Source: Norana najaformis (taxonomy: Eukaryota > Annelida > Clitellata > Crassiclitellata > Hormogastridae). Taken from it: a DNA stretch of 64,000 nucleotides. The DNA is taken from NCBI GenBank assembly GCA_964023275.1, contig OZ029916.1, positions 15,182,607-15,246,606 on the forward strand, in the 5' to 3' direction. The position numbers were made by a program, and so were the translations under genes. The notes under the pieces are model-generated. The model did not search any database and was not told the DNA's origin. It worked only from the letters and a program-made list of their open reading frames with translations. Numbering within the stretch: the first letter of the stretch is position 1; every line of letters begins with the position of its first letter. This document shows, in pieces, positions 29,401 to 38,936 of this stretch.

Positions 29401-32400
29401 TTTTCATCATTGCCTTCTTATTGGTACCATTGTCGTTATCGTCATTGTCATCATCATCACCATCATCATCATCATTGCCATCACTATCATTATCATCATC
29501 ACCACCACCATCATCTGAGAGGTTCTTAAAAGATGCTATATAAATACATAAATATCTACATACATCAACGTCCATCCATCCATTTCAGACAGCAGCAGAA
29601 ACCATATAACTTAAAGAGTGCCAAACAGAACCCTGGATTCCAATATTAATGCATATATTGGTACATTTACTATCAAAGCCAGACCGCAATCAACATGCAG
29701 GAGACTGGAAATAACATTATTTACACTTTAATCTGTAGGACAGTCTCACAGAACTTTCTTAAGTACATGAACAATTTTTTTTGTATGCACTACACAAAGA
29801 CTAAAATATCATATATATATATATATATATATATACTTTTATACCAAGTACATACATATAAGAAAAATCATACATATTACATGCAAACATTCATAGTTTT
29901 CTGTGTTGGAATTTTTATTTATGAATTCTCTCTAAAAGAATTGGCTAAGAGTCCAGATCAAAAAGTCTTCTTTTGACATAGTTTTCACTGCTTCAACAAA
30001 TCATTCCAGGTTAGCTATAAGCTGATACATATTTTCTTGAGATCAGGATCTCAACAAATCATCCAAAACCAAACATATCAAGCTCTGAATCCGTATGAGG
30101 TCTATTTATAATATATGGTATTATGTGCCAAAGTAAAAGCCTAATAAACAAGTTACGTTTAGCCACAAGACTCTTAAAACCAGATCGATATCTCTGAGCA
30201 CAATTGAAAATGCACAGACAGCAAATTAGCATTTACCTTTATCTTACCCCTTGCTTACCACTTGGCTGCCATGCCATGCTACAATCTAGAATACACGAAT
30301 GCATGTGCACGAGGATGCCAAGTTTTGGCACAGAAACGATGCACTGTATCCCACTTGTATACAATGACTAAATTAATCTGACAGGAGGAAGAACAGCAGA
30401 AAGACAAGAAGGAGGAGGATGCCACAACTGGATCATTGAAGCAGACGACTGGACCAGATGACTGGTTCAGTTCTTATGTCAACTGACCCAGCCATATAAA
30501 CTCACCATGTTTTCTCCTCTATACAGTGGAAAGGTCACAAAAAGTTAATGGAGTTTTTCTGAACTCTTGACATTTATGTGCGGCATGGCAGTGTATCAGA
30601 AACATGTTTGGTTAATGATCACAGTTCATACAGTTGCCAGTTCAACTCCGTGTGAAGACTCTGGGCAAGCTGTTTGCACACATCGTGCCTGTCACCAAGC
30701 AGTATAATTTACCGGCATAAGCTGGGAAGCAAATGGCAAGTCCTGCGATGCACTGGCCCCGTGTCCAGAACCCTGGGATTCATCTACTGCCGGCTCAAGG
30801 GCCTAAAGCAAAGGAAATGAGCACCTTCCCTGTGTCTCATATGTGGGATATGGGATACTTTTTCACTTTACCCAAGAAGCCCATATGTCACATCAGTTTA
30901 ACCGTTAGGCACAAAGACATCAGAAATTCATGACTGGAAACAAAAATCTGCCAGGAAAAGTAAGCCAATTAATGAAATCATTGATCCTTCTCTTCAAGAT
31001 GACACTAACAAGATGGTTTGTTTGAAATCACTGAAAATTTTAAGTTTCTCACAACTTTCAAATAACACTGGCCAACACATAATTTGTTGCCTCAAATGTT
31101 AGAACTGTTTCTGGGTATATTTGACTTGCTGATTCCAGAAAAGGCACCAGTTTTCTCCCAGCAGGTCTAGTTTTCGAGATATAGAACATTATGCCATATA
31201 CCAGTCCTTGCCTCTGCTCGCCCATAAAACATAAGGCTATAGCTATAATTATGTAGTGCTCAATTTATTATGTGATACACTAAATAAACATAATAATACA
31301 AATACTTAAAAGAAAATGGTAGTACCTGAAACTGTACTTATATGATACCAAACAGAACAAGTTTGTTAAAAAAATTTCAAGTCATTCGACACCGAAGAAG
31401 CTCCTTTTGTACGATTTCCGAGTGTGGCATCTGCCGGAACAATCGCGCATAATATTCCAGCAATAGTCTGCCATCATGTGTGCATCCCATCTTCCTTGAT
31501 ATCGATTTTCCATTGTTTTGATGTCTTGGTGAAATCTTTCACCTTGCTCTTCGCTGAAGTCACCAAGATTCTCTGGAAAGCGATCTAAGTGACTGTGGAG
31601 ATAATAGACTTTAATGCTCATGTTGCAGCCAAGCTTGTTGAAATGAAGAAGCATATCCTCTACTAGTTGTGCATAATTGTCTGCCTTCTTGTTGCCAAGA
31701 AAATTTTTAGTTACAAGAACAAAGGAAGACCAGGCACAAGATTCGATTTCATTCATTGATGGTATGAAAAGTGGGTCATTCATAAGTTGCCTGATCTGTG
31801 GACCATCGAAGATTCCAGCCTTCAATTTTTCCATTGTAATTCCTGGTAACTTGTGTACTATGTATTCGAAGCATGAACCTTCTTTATTCAAAGCCCTGAC
31901 AAATTGTTTCATCAGGCCTAGCTTTATATGTAGTGGTGGCAGTATGATCCTATCTCGTGCCACCAAAGATTCCTTGATTACATTTTGAGCTCCAACCACC
32001 ATGTCTTTCCTCGAAGGCCAATCTTTTTTTGTCCAATGTTCATGCTTGGCTCTACTGTCCCAAAGACACAAAAAGCAGGGATACTTTGTGTAGCCACTTT
32101 GTTGACCAAGGAGGAAATTTACCATCTTCAAGTCTACACAAATTACCCATTGATGTTCTTTGTATTTTATCTTTTCCAGTACTAAAGAGATGGCATTGTA
32201 CTCTTCTTTCATCCTGGTGGAGTGACCGATTGGAATAGAACCAAATTTGTTGCCGTTATTTAAAAGCACACATTTCAGACTACGTTTTGAACTGTCGATA
32301 AAAAGACGCCACTCATCTGGGCTGTAATCCGACAGACCAATTTTCTTCAATAAGTTGCTGATGTCATTACAGAATACTAGGTTGTTGTCTTCGGTAAAGA

Positions 32401-35400
32401 ATGGCAGCAAATCCTTTTCTCTGTTTCTATAAATTGTAATTTTCGTTCCAGGCTGAAGTGCATTCTTTTCCTTTAGTCTGGACGCAAACAATTCAGAGGA
32501 TTCTTTGGAAAGATTTAAGTCCCTGATCAGATCACTCAACTCTTTTTGGTCAAAACGTTCACTGTGTGAAGTTGATTGGAAATCACTGTCACTGCCCCCA
32601 CTTTCTTCACTTTCGTCATCTTGTCCGATATTGGACATGCAAGTGTCATCGTCTGAGAGCTGAGGTAGTTCGCGAAAAGGTGGAACTGGTACAATATCCG
32701 AATGCTGAACAGGTCTCCTGGCTGAAGGTATATCAGGGTAAGACAACTTGTGACGATTATTTCGATTGATGCCTATGATATTAACCATACAAAAGTAACA
32801 GTCGTCGAAGTGGTTTATCTGTTCCCTCCAAACCATCGGTACACCAAATTTCAGGCAGCTTCTCTTTCCAATTGTCCAGTGGCGCAATTGTTCAATACAA
32901 GTTTTGCATACTGTATGAGGAGCCCATTGCTTATCTTGATCTCCAAGTTTGACACCAAAATAACCTACATATGCTCTTTTTACAAACTCAGAAATCGGTT
33001 TCCTGTTTGCTTTTAGTGTGTATTCCCCACAAATGTAGCAGAATATGTCTGGATGGTTAATGCAGCTCCGTCTGGAAGTAGCCATAACCTTAAGGATGTT
33101 CGCATCTGAGGAATTAAATGCTAACCTAAAAATATATAGTAAGAACATGTAGTTATTTAATGCTCACATTCACAGATTGTTCTTGCGACCAACTCTTAAT
33201 ATGCCCTAAGACAACTGCGGCTGCTCTAGCTTTCAGGAGGCGGTTTATATAGGCTATAAATGCTGACTTCAGCATAATCTATTTACATAGTTCGAAACCA
33301 TGAAACGCTGTATAAGCACAAATAAATTCTAAATGAGGCCATGAATTTAGTGCTGAGTAAGCTGTAGGCTACGGAAGTTATTTCGTTGAATCAGCAATAC
33401 TTCAGCACGCGGCAAGATATGCTGATTTTACATTATAAGGATGTAGGCATTATATGAATCAGCAAGAATTATAATTAGCCATAAATAAAGCTTATTATGA
33501 CATTTTAGTTTTGCCAAAGACATCGTTTAAAGAGTGGACTGGGTTTTCTTTACAAAATCGACGATATCTCAGAAACTAGACCTGATGCACTCAATCCAAT
33601 GACATTTTCTGAATCAGCGCCCAAAATTACCCCAAGAACAGGTCTAAAACCGAAGGCAACAAGAAAAAAATTTTTTTCTGTTGGCCAGTGTAATCAGTGT
33701 TTCAACTTCACTTTCTTACAGCTTCAGAATAAGTCACCAAGTGGCCGCCATCCAGTTCTCTCCCCTTACATGCAAGATTCATGATATAAGAACAAAGAGT
33801 GAAGAACTGATTCACTGCTGCAGACAGTTACCTGAATGAGTAAGTCAAATTTTCGTCCGTCCAGCAACACAATCTTTGTTTTACGTCCTTCACTCATCTG
33901 AAAAAGGTTCATGACATTTTTATGGCAGAAAAATTCATCTCCTTATTTATCTCTAACATAAATGAGTAACATAGTAAAACTTATTTCATTCAAGGTGATC
34001 TCTCATCTGCAAAGTTGCAAAGGACAAATGGAGTCAAAACAGCCAATCTGGCAAATGAAAGACACAGGTGATCTGACTTGACAAGGAAAGAACCTGACTA
34101 AGGGCACATCGCATAAGACTGCTGGGGACGTAGTTCCTGCTTGACTTGGAGTACATTATGTTGTCGGCCTTGAACAAGAGTGGGCAGATGGAGTAAAGTA
34201 GCGGAATGCTCAGAGTTTGTTTATAGAGTAACAAATGGTGGACAGTTATTTAAATTTAATGGGAAGCTCTTACTGGGCACTCTGTATGAAAGTGCCTTGC
34301 ATACAATATGACCACTAAACAGATTAAGGAAAACAAAGAGAATGTTTCACATCACAACAATCAATAAATGCCAGTTTTCACATTTACAACATTCCGGAGT
34401 GGAGTGGACTGAGGTGACCTGTCCCAGCATAAAAAGATTACCCAGCACATACACAATTAGTTCAACCCGATTGCTCTTGTTCCACTTCGACATACAGTAT
34501 GAGTAGTCTCAGTCAAGCCCAAACCATGTTCCAAAGCGATAATAGAAAACGCCCTAATGCTAACTGGTTGATCAAAATAGCAGCTTTTGCCCCAAGTGTT
34601 TCATTCTTTAGAACCTTGTTCTTATTCTAAACATGCTGGTAGGTCAGAAATTCAACTTGGTGCTCAAAACTAAGTTTTAAATTTGGGCTATTTGAGAAAA
34701 TTTGACTATGCCACCAAACTTAGACTGGTAGGCAGCCTATCTCACAGGTATAGAGTTCCTAAAAGTGTTAATTTGATATCCATATACATACACCAGTATA
34801 CATGCTATAAATTTCTAATAATTCTATTAAACTAGGCTGTCTACTTCAAGTGGGCGATTGCTTGCGTATCAGCAAATCCTGGTGCATTATGGGTAACGGT
34901 AGTCACCGCCCTGAAAGACGGTCACAGTTGTTGGATTGCGGTTGCCCAGTCTGTCCAGTTGGCACTTTAATTCCGTCAACAACAGAAACAAGCAGGTCTC
35001 TAAGGACGACTGCTCTACGTCTAATGATTTACTGGATTTAAGGAGGCAGATGAAAGTCTCCTGAACAATGAACAATTATCTTGCTGCTCTGCTTCTTAAT
35101 ATTAAAATGTTCAAGTTTAAAAAGATCTAGGTGCAACACAACTGAGTCTAGGCTGCATTATGAAGCTTTGAAGGAAAAGACAGCGGATAGTGGCATTTTC
35201 CCTGGCAAGCACATGAGAACATGTTCAGCTTAATATTTGTTCCTCTCCTTTCTAAACAACAAAGCGACACAGAATATATATACTCTGCCTTCCCACTTAA
35301 CAGACCACTTTGTTCAGTGATACACTAGCAAATAACTGTAACAAAATGATGATAATATTTCATGGCTAGATACAAACCACCAAATAACAGAAAGAGCATA

Positions 35401-38400
35401 AGAGAAGATTCACAGCAGCTATTATCCTCCCTTCTCAATCGCTTTAAAAACTTCAGCAACAGAAAAAAGGCAGCCCAAACCGAAGTCCACGTGCTTTCTA
35501 ACCCATGTTCTCTTCACCCATGAACTTCACCGTCATCATCACAGAAACAAGTAGGCCTTGGGTTTTGTAATGATTTATTTCAGGCATCACTAAACATGTA
35601 TAGGCACTAACAAACAGATGCAAATGTGTTCCCAGGTGCCTTCAGAGAAGCCTGCTGCTTTTTTCCTGAGGGAAGCCCCTGGCCTGATAGGCAAACACAT
35701 GGTGCCTCTTATCCAGCAATAAATATCGGGCCCTACAACGAGGCAAGGAGGTCTAGATACTATCTAGACTTCCTTGGACTAGGCTATATCTGAGTACTGA
35801 TAACAAGAAGGTACATTTCCAGAGGGAGTGAGAAATCTGTGGCTTAAATAAGAATACAGGACCAAAATTAAGACGGAGTCAACAAAAATTTTAGATTCAA
35901 AGCAGGAAGCAGAAAAATTACATTCTCGATTTAAATAGCAGTAGAAAACCACCATTTATATTCTTATAATGCATTTTTGAAAGCAATATGTCAGAAAAAA
36001 CAACAAATCTTCAATTTTTTTACTTGTTTTGTTTCACATTAAATCAAATGCTTCATCAAAACATGACAAGCATTTCTTGTACCCTAAAGTTTATTCAGTA
36101 CCCAGAAGCAAGCAAATTCCCAAAAACCCATTTTTTTTAAATCACTGACCATTGCATCACTAAATGTCTAATAAGCCTTCCTCTAGCCTCTATCTTCAAA
36201 GTGGTGCTATATAAATGTTCAACTATATCACAATAAATGTTAGAGACAAGGATTTATTTATTTTATAGCCACAGTCCAAAACATTTGCAACATATTTTAG
36301 TGCAAATAATTTTAGGTTAAAATAGTTTCTCAAAAGTTGTTGCACAGGTCTGTTAAAATGAACTCACTTTGTTTGACTGTCTTTAAACACTTTGGCTACA
36401 AAAGATTAGTGTTCGTTCTTGCATAAAGTTTAACAGTTAAGCCTCATAAATCAGACCTCAACCTTTACAGTCTGCAAACCTGGAGCAAGTAAACTTCAAC
36501 AGTCCTGCACATATAAATAAACACACCTTGATATTTGAGGCCATTTTACAATCCACTCAGCCACCAGGTTCTACCAGCGCCATAGGCCTTAAAATCGGAT
36601 GTTTATTTTATCAACTGCCTCACACTGGGTAATGGTGAATGATGCTACCCACAGCCCAAGACAGTTAAGTGATAGACCACGGATCTTAAAAGACTCTTAG
36701 CCTATCTAAAGTCACACAGTGGATATCTAGTAAAAAAGACATTAAGTGGAAATCACTTAAATCAAATTTATGACAGCATGAGGCAGAGACCAGAAGTCAT
36801 GAGAAAGAAAACTAAATTCAAAACAGAGATGGCCTTTGAGAGATGTTGCCTTCAAACTATTTCGTTTGGGATTCAGTCGCTGTGTGGCAGGTGAAATGAG
36901 CTTAATATAGTGGCCCCATGCAAACTGCATCAATCAGAGTTCAATTCAACTAATAACTGCGTCCCAAAGATCTCTCCACCTGTGACCATAGCTCTAAGAG
37001 TAAAACGTTGCATAACTAATGTGCAATTACTCTTAAATTAGGTGCATGTGGCTAATTGAACTGAAAGGGATATTTCAACTGCTACATCATAAACCTGAGA
37101 CTTGGACACTCACTCACCAAGGACCTGGATTCGCAAAACTCATTGCCTTTCAGCAGTGGTGTCTGAGGAGGAGAATCCTGCACATTCCCTATATGGCTCA
37201 TGTCACCAAAGCGTAGGTCAGATGATACATGATGCACATCCCGCTGTCAGAGAAGATCCAAACCAGGAGGCTCTGGCTGTTTGGACAACTCCCACATTGC
37301 AGCAGGGAACAGGACCATGTCAGAGCTATACGTGCCATGATAGCTGCTCCCACAAGTGGTTGGAAGAGACCAGTTGGATGCCGTCACCACATATGGACAA
37401 GGGTGGTGGAGTCCGACCTGCATCCTCTGAATTTCAGCCTTCACACGGCCTGGAGTGGAGCTCAGAACAGAGATGGCTTGCTGGCAGCATGTTGTGGAAA
37501 TGGCTATGCTCTGGGGCAGGCCTTAGATAATGACATCACAAACCCTTGTGACCACATCAGTACACAATGACCTCTCAAAATGCCTCAATAAAAGACAATA
37601 CCCGGTATTACTATAATACCACTGCTCTTAATAAGAGTAATGTCTGTTACAGTTAGAAAGCACACAGACATAAATTGTCTAGATAATACTTGAAAGTCAG
37701 TGCAGTCTCCAGTCAATGCACTTGGTTAACCAGAAAAAAGTGACTGATTTTAACCCACAAAGACAGTGCTCAGTTATTACTAATGTTATTTGAAAAAAGT
37801 TGTTAAAGAGATTTGCTTGATCTTTAATAGAAGTCAATGCTGATATCTCATATGATGAAAGTGCCATGAATAGCATCTGAAGCACTGAATAACCCCAGAA
37901 TGCTACTGAAGAAGAATTAGGTTTTCCTTAGTTTCTTATCACTGGTGACCAAGCATAGGCCTTTCTGATTTATAGTGTCATAAGTTCCACTGGCCAAGGA
38001 AACAAAGCAGTAAGTGGACAAAATGGTGTAACACTAAGCCAACTTTCACCAACTTTTGTCGGGCTGCATCTTCAGCACTAGCTCAGGGACAGTATACGCC
38101 TGCCAGTATCAACTACAGTCACATTCCACTGCACAGACACATGCCCCTCCCAATTCAAGGAAAAAGTGAACATGTGCTATTGAATGCCCGATGGGGCAAC
38201 AGCAGTACCTGCTCTAAAGACTAATTAATGTCTGTTACATTTAGAAAGCACAAAATAATACCAACAATATTAACTGTTATTATTATGCTGTTAAAATTTG
38301 TTAAACTTACAGTCAAATAGGTGAGTGCAGCAGAGGACTGGTCAGAAGTCCAGTGGTAATGCAGTTAAATATCTAAATGATTGAAAACTAGTAGAATGAA

Positions 38401-38936
38401 GTAGCAGGTTTTCAAATATCTCCCTGATGAAAAGAATTCGACCTTCAGAGTGAGACTGTTAGTTTATTTCATTCTTTAAGCCAGCACCTTGGACAGCCAC
38501 TGACAGTTCAACATCAGAAATCAGTCACAAACAACGTACCTAAGAATGCAAGCGAAAAGGAAGGATTCTCAAAGTAACCAGTGGCTGAAGGTAACAAAGT
38601 ACTTAATTCATACCGGTCAGTTCAAATTTGACCTGAAATTCTACAGGAAGCAGCCAATGCAGATTACAAAGTTTATTCTAGGAGGTACACACATACCATG
38701 AAACTTTGGATGCATCACAAATTGTCTGTCAGCATTCTGAGGGCAACTAGAAAATGAACTACTTTAAAGCAGAACTAAATGAAAAAGCAATGAGAAGTGA
38801 AAATAAAGTGACATACCATTTGCAGTTCAAACAGTTTGACCAACATGCGAACAGAACTGATGGAGCCAGACTTCATTGCCCGGAGTTTAGTTGTTAAGCG
38901 ATTCTCAGAGGAAGAACCAACTAACTCAGTAGCCAT
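12431..38936 (-). CDS. FRMD4: FERM-domain scaffold protein, FRMD4A/FRMD4B orthologue (21 coding exons, 1,024 aa)
   Basis: Coding exons (minus strand) are 38936-38817, 33897-33832, 27557-27463, 26975-26883, 26655-26571, 26351-26272, 26019-25936, 25426-25361, 24784-24727, 22655-22569, 22235-22159, 21828-21687, 21266-21137, 20522-20386, 19973-19860, 18775-18629, 17475-17409, 17082-17027, 16502-16345, 15977-15933 and 13598-12431. They total 3,075 nt with all phases matching. The length equals that of human FRMD4A/B (about 1,035 aa). Residues about 43-350 are the FERM domain, about 395-530 the helical CUPID-type region, and the rest a disordered tail. In vertebrates this family connects cytohesin ARF-GEFs and ARF6 with PAR-3 at epithelial junctions. 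An in-frame TAG 18 nt upstream supports the ATG. Exons 17-20 are the least certain. The tail is poorly conserved and carries an unusual Cys-rich repeat. Confidence 0.9.
12935..13177 (-). repeat. In-frame Cys-rich 33 bp (11-residue) repeat within FRMD4
   Basis: Within residues 777-857 of the predicted FRMD4 protein there are 17 cysteines in 81 residues. The clearest part is about five tandem 11-residue units of form C-x-C/Y-A-x-(K/R)-E-(H/C)-C-x-x, for example CSCDMKEHCSC followed by CPYAAREHCAC. The underlying DNA is a diverged 33 bp tandem repeat. Vertebrate FRMD4A has only a short CSSC-containing stretch in a roughly comparable part of its tail. Confidence 0.8.
14059..14190 (-). pseudogene. 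Truncated FLYWCH-like N-terminus inside the MULE derivative
   Basis: A 43-residue ORF starts MGKTESQKAKELIIADGCRY and continues RKDRENSDGSAYAL. The spacing of a glycine-aromatic turn, then RKD and SDGSAY, resembles the first strands of FLYWCH zinc fingers found in animal MULE transposases. The expected following W-x-C and later Cys/His are missing, and the frame stops. I read it as a broken relic; the resemblance is short and this call is tentative. Confidence 0.35.
14166..14436. repeat. Two-copy tandem duplication, unit about 135 bp
   Basis: Unit 1 (14166-14299) and unit 2 (14300-14436) both begin GCCTTCTGCGACTCAGTC and share GGTTAAACAAGAT and TTATAGTTTTCTTTGTTTAT. They duplicate the internal region of the MULE derivative, including the small ORF start. 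Confidence 0.85.
18629..21266 (-). CDS. FRMD4: FRMD4 exons 13-16 (linker and coiled-coil/CUPID region)
   Basis: Exon 13 (21266-21137) is a basic linker. Exon 14 (20522-20386) encodes a charged helix, LKDRKKALEEELQEKLKSLR, followed by EMCLREA. This aligns with the family helix before the LREAELTGKLP motif. Exon 15 (19973-19860) continues with ITGCLPDDVPDD, the counterpart of LTGKLPVEYPL. Exon 16 (18775-18629) encodes LEKLEEDFRMQKRITSAYQN... and ends HHKALKK. Exon 16 ends at AAG|GCAAGT, a GC donor. No GT donor in the vicinity keeps the family alignment. In vertebrates this region binds cytohesins (family knowledge). Confidence 0.85.
18880..19140 (-). pseudogene. LINE ORF2 C-terminal remnant
   Basis: The minus-strand translation reads EEDPRRAKQAVINQDLKDW, KRPCNRPRTMWTRNLEK, then a stop, and CTLHRKNPRTGRYG. 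The W-K-R-P-x-x-R-P-R-T-x-W-x-R-x-L-E-K pattern is the hallmark C-terminus of many LINE ORF2 proteins. It has no intact frame and sits in FRMD4 intron 15. Confidence 0.65.
21687..27557 (-). CDS. FRMD4: FRMD4 exons 3-12 (FERM lobes F1-F3)
   Basis: Ten exons of 58-142 nt encode the bulk of the FERM domain. Diagnostic family segments are LLDLAASHFSLKEKEYFGL (exon 3), WLQLDRRVLDHSF (exon 4), ESISYLKDNATVELFYL (exon 5), EFPSISY plus CEDRVL across exons 7/8, YMSIVEHLPMYGIHYYEVK (exon 9), GLPWFLGISCKGISLYDFDD (exon 10), NQLENLYFRDRKFSVEVH (exon 11) and WSMAIAQHQFYLD (exon 12). These match the FRMD4 family rather than ezrin/moesin or FRMD3/5. All donors are GT and most introns are 0.2-0.6 kb, except intron 9 (2.1 kb, containing a LINE remnant). 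Confidence 0.92.
23300..24060 (+). pseudogene. LINE endonuclease-domain remnant
   Basis: Frames interrupted by stops encode, in order, AEIWHQSALD-like, APKGYYIVV, PGDNSDL, GMAVFHREYLHANCVELNAT, SFGTKRGPITIIAI, a TGDLNIH core (near 23735-23760) and HANGGCLDLVIT (near 23848-23880). This order, with TGDLNIH as the catalytic core segment, is typical of the apurinic-like endonuclease domain of CR1/L2/Jockey-type LINEs. It lies in FRMD4 intron 9 in antisense orientation to the gene. Confidence 0.75.
27869..27978. repeat. Two-copy tandem duplication, unit 55 bp
   Basis: The unit beginning GATAGAGAGGCAACATGTAA occurs twice with only two or three differences (27869-27923 and 27924-27978). It lies in FRMD4 intron 2 and has no coding content. 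Confidence 0.95.
29445..29515. repeat. (TCA/TCATCA)n trinucleotide tract
   Basis: An imperfect TCA-rich trinucleotide repeat in FRMD4 intron 2. It gives an apparent poly-Asp frame on the minus strand that is not a gene. Confidence 0.85.
31066..31182 (+). repeat. Left terminal inverted repeat of the 2.6 kb transposon
   Basis: It starts CACTGGCCAACAC and ends around CTAGTTTTCGAGATAT. The outer 12 bp pair perfectly with the right end, while the inner part is only roughly two-thirds identical by eye. Confidence 0.7.
31382..33085 (-). CDS. Transposon-encoded zinc-binding putative transposase, intronless
   Basis: An intact frame gives 567 aa from the preferred ATG at 33085 (588 aa from the upstream ATG at 33148). 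Three CxxC pairs, C16/C19, C60/C63 and C96/C99, frame an N-terminal zinc module. About residues 150-185 are acidic. Later segments are FIDSSKRSLKCVLL (about 261-275), VICVDLKMVNFLLG (about 318-331), a PCFLC...KHEHW Cys/His cluster (about 338-352), LPPLHIKLGLMK, LHSHLDRFPENLGD and EEQGERFHQDIK (about 514-525). I recognise this architecture from many uncharacterised, repeated proteins in cnidarian, arthropod and mollusc genomes. FID, CVD and EEQGE could be the DDE residues of an RNase-H-like transposase (inference). The frame is unbroken although nearby LINEs are ruined. Confidence 0.75.
   Translation of the reverse strand: MATSRRSCINHPDIFCYICGEYTLKANRKPISEFVKRAYVGYFGVKLGDQDKQWAPHTVCKTCIEQLRHWTIGKRSCLKFGVPMVWREQINHFDDCYFCMVNIIGINRNNRHKLSYPDIPSARRPVQHSDIVPVPPFRELPQLSDDDTCMSNIGQDDESEESGGSDSDFQSTSHSERFDQKELSDLIRDLNLSKESSELFASRLKEKNALQPGTKITIYRNREKDLLPFFTEDNNLVFCNDISNLLKKIGLSDYSPDEWRLFIDSSKRSLKCVLLNNGNKFGSIPIGHSTRMKEEYNAISLVLEKIKYKEHQWVICVDLKMVNFLLGQQSGYTKYPCFLCLWDSRAKHEHWTKKDWPSRKDMVVGAQNVIKESLVARDRIILPPLHIKLGLMKQFVRALNKEGSCFEYIVHKLPGITMEKLKAGIFDGPQIRQLMNDPLFIPSMNEIESCAWSSFVLVTKNFLGNKKADNYAQLVEDMLLHFNKLGCNMSIKVYYLHSHLDRFPENLGDFSEEQGERFHQDIKTMENRYQGRWDAHMMADYCWNIMRDCSGRCHTRKSYKRSFFGVE
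33563..33690 (-). repeat. Right terminal inverted repeat of the 2.6 kb transposon
   Basis: Begins GATATCTCAGAAACTAGACC and ends TGTTGGCCAGTG. It matches the left arm in inverse order. Confidence 0.7.
33832..38936 (-). CDS. FRMD4: FRMD4 exons 1-2 (N-terminus)
   Basis: Exon 1 (38936-38817) encodes 40 residues ending ...FELQM. Exon 2 (33897-33832) begins with a second Met, MSEGRKTKIVLLDGRKFDLL, after a strong CTTTTTCAG acceptor. The Met-Met junction mirrors FRMD4A, where a short variable leader is followed by MTEGR..., so the splice position is conserved. Exon 2 could also serve as a start for a shorter isoform, as in FRMD4B-type proteins (inference). Intron 1 is 4.9 kb. Confidence 0.85.
37102..37570 (+). 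pseudogene. LINE ORF2 C-terminal remnant
   Basis: Two overlapping frames together encode RRILHIPYMAH-like, MIHDAHPAVREDPN / EKIQTRRLWLFGQLPHCSRE, HVRAIRAMIAAPTSGWKRPV, TRVVESDLHPLNFSLHTAW and QNRDGLLA...NGYALGQAL. The order G-W-K-R-P-V-G-R, W-T-R-V-V-E-x-D-L and N-F-S-L-H-T-A-W is typical of LINE ORF2 tails. Frameshifts make it a pseudogene, lying in FRMD4 intron 1. Confidence 0.75.

Larger units (their letters stand above)
31066..33690 (-). mobile_element. DNA transposon with imperfect TIRs and single intact ORF (unclassified)
   Basis: The left end CACTGGCCAACA (31066-31077) is the exact reverse complement of the right end (33679-33690). Inner similarity continues patchily for about 117-128 bp: the left arm 31066-31182 read in reverse and the right arm 33563-33690 share ATATCTC-GAAACTAGACCTG, TTTTCTG-GAATCAGC and GGCAACAA in the same order. 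Both sides are flanked by TAA (31063-31065 and 33691-33693), consistent with a 3 bp target duplication. The single intronless ORF inside is antisense to nothing and runs the same way as FRMD4, in whose intron 2 the element sits. I cannot assign a superfamily from sequence alone. Confidence 0.75.

Noticed and set aside
29327-29575. Asp-rich minus-strand ORF
   Set aside because: Comes from a TCA trinucleotide tract inside FRMD4 intron 2.
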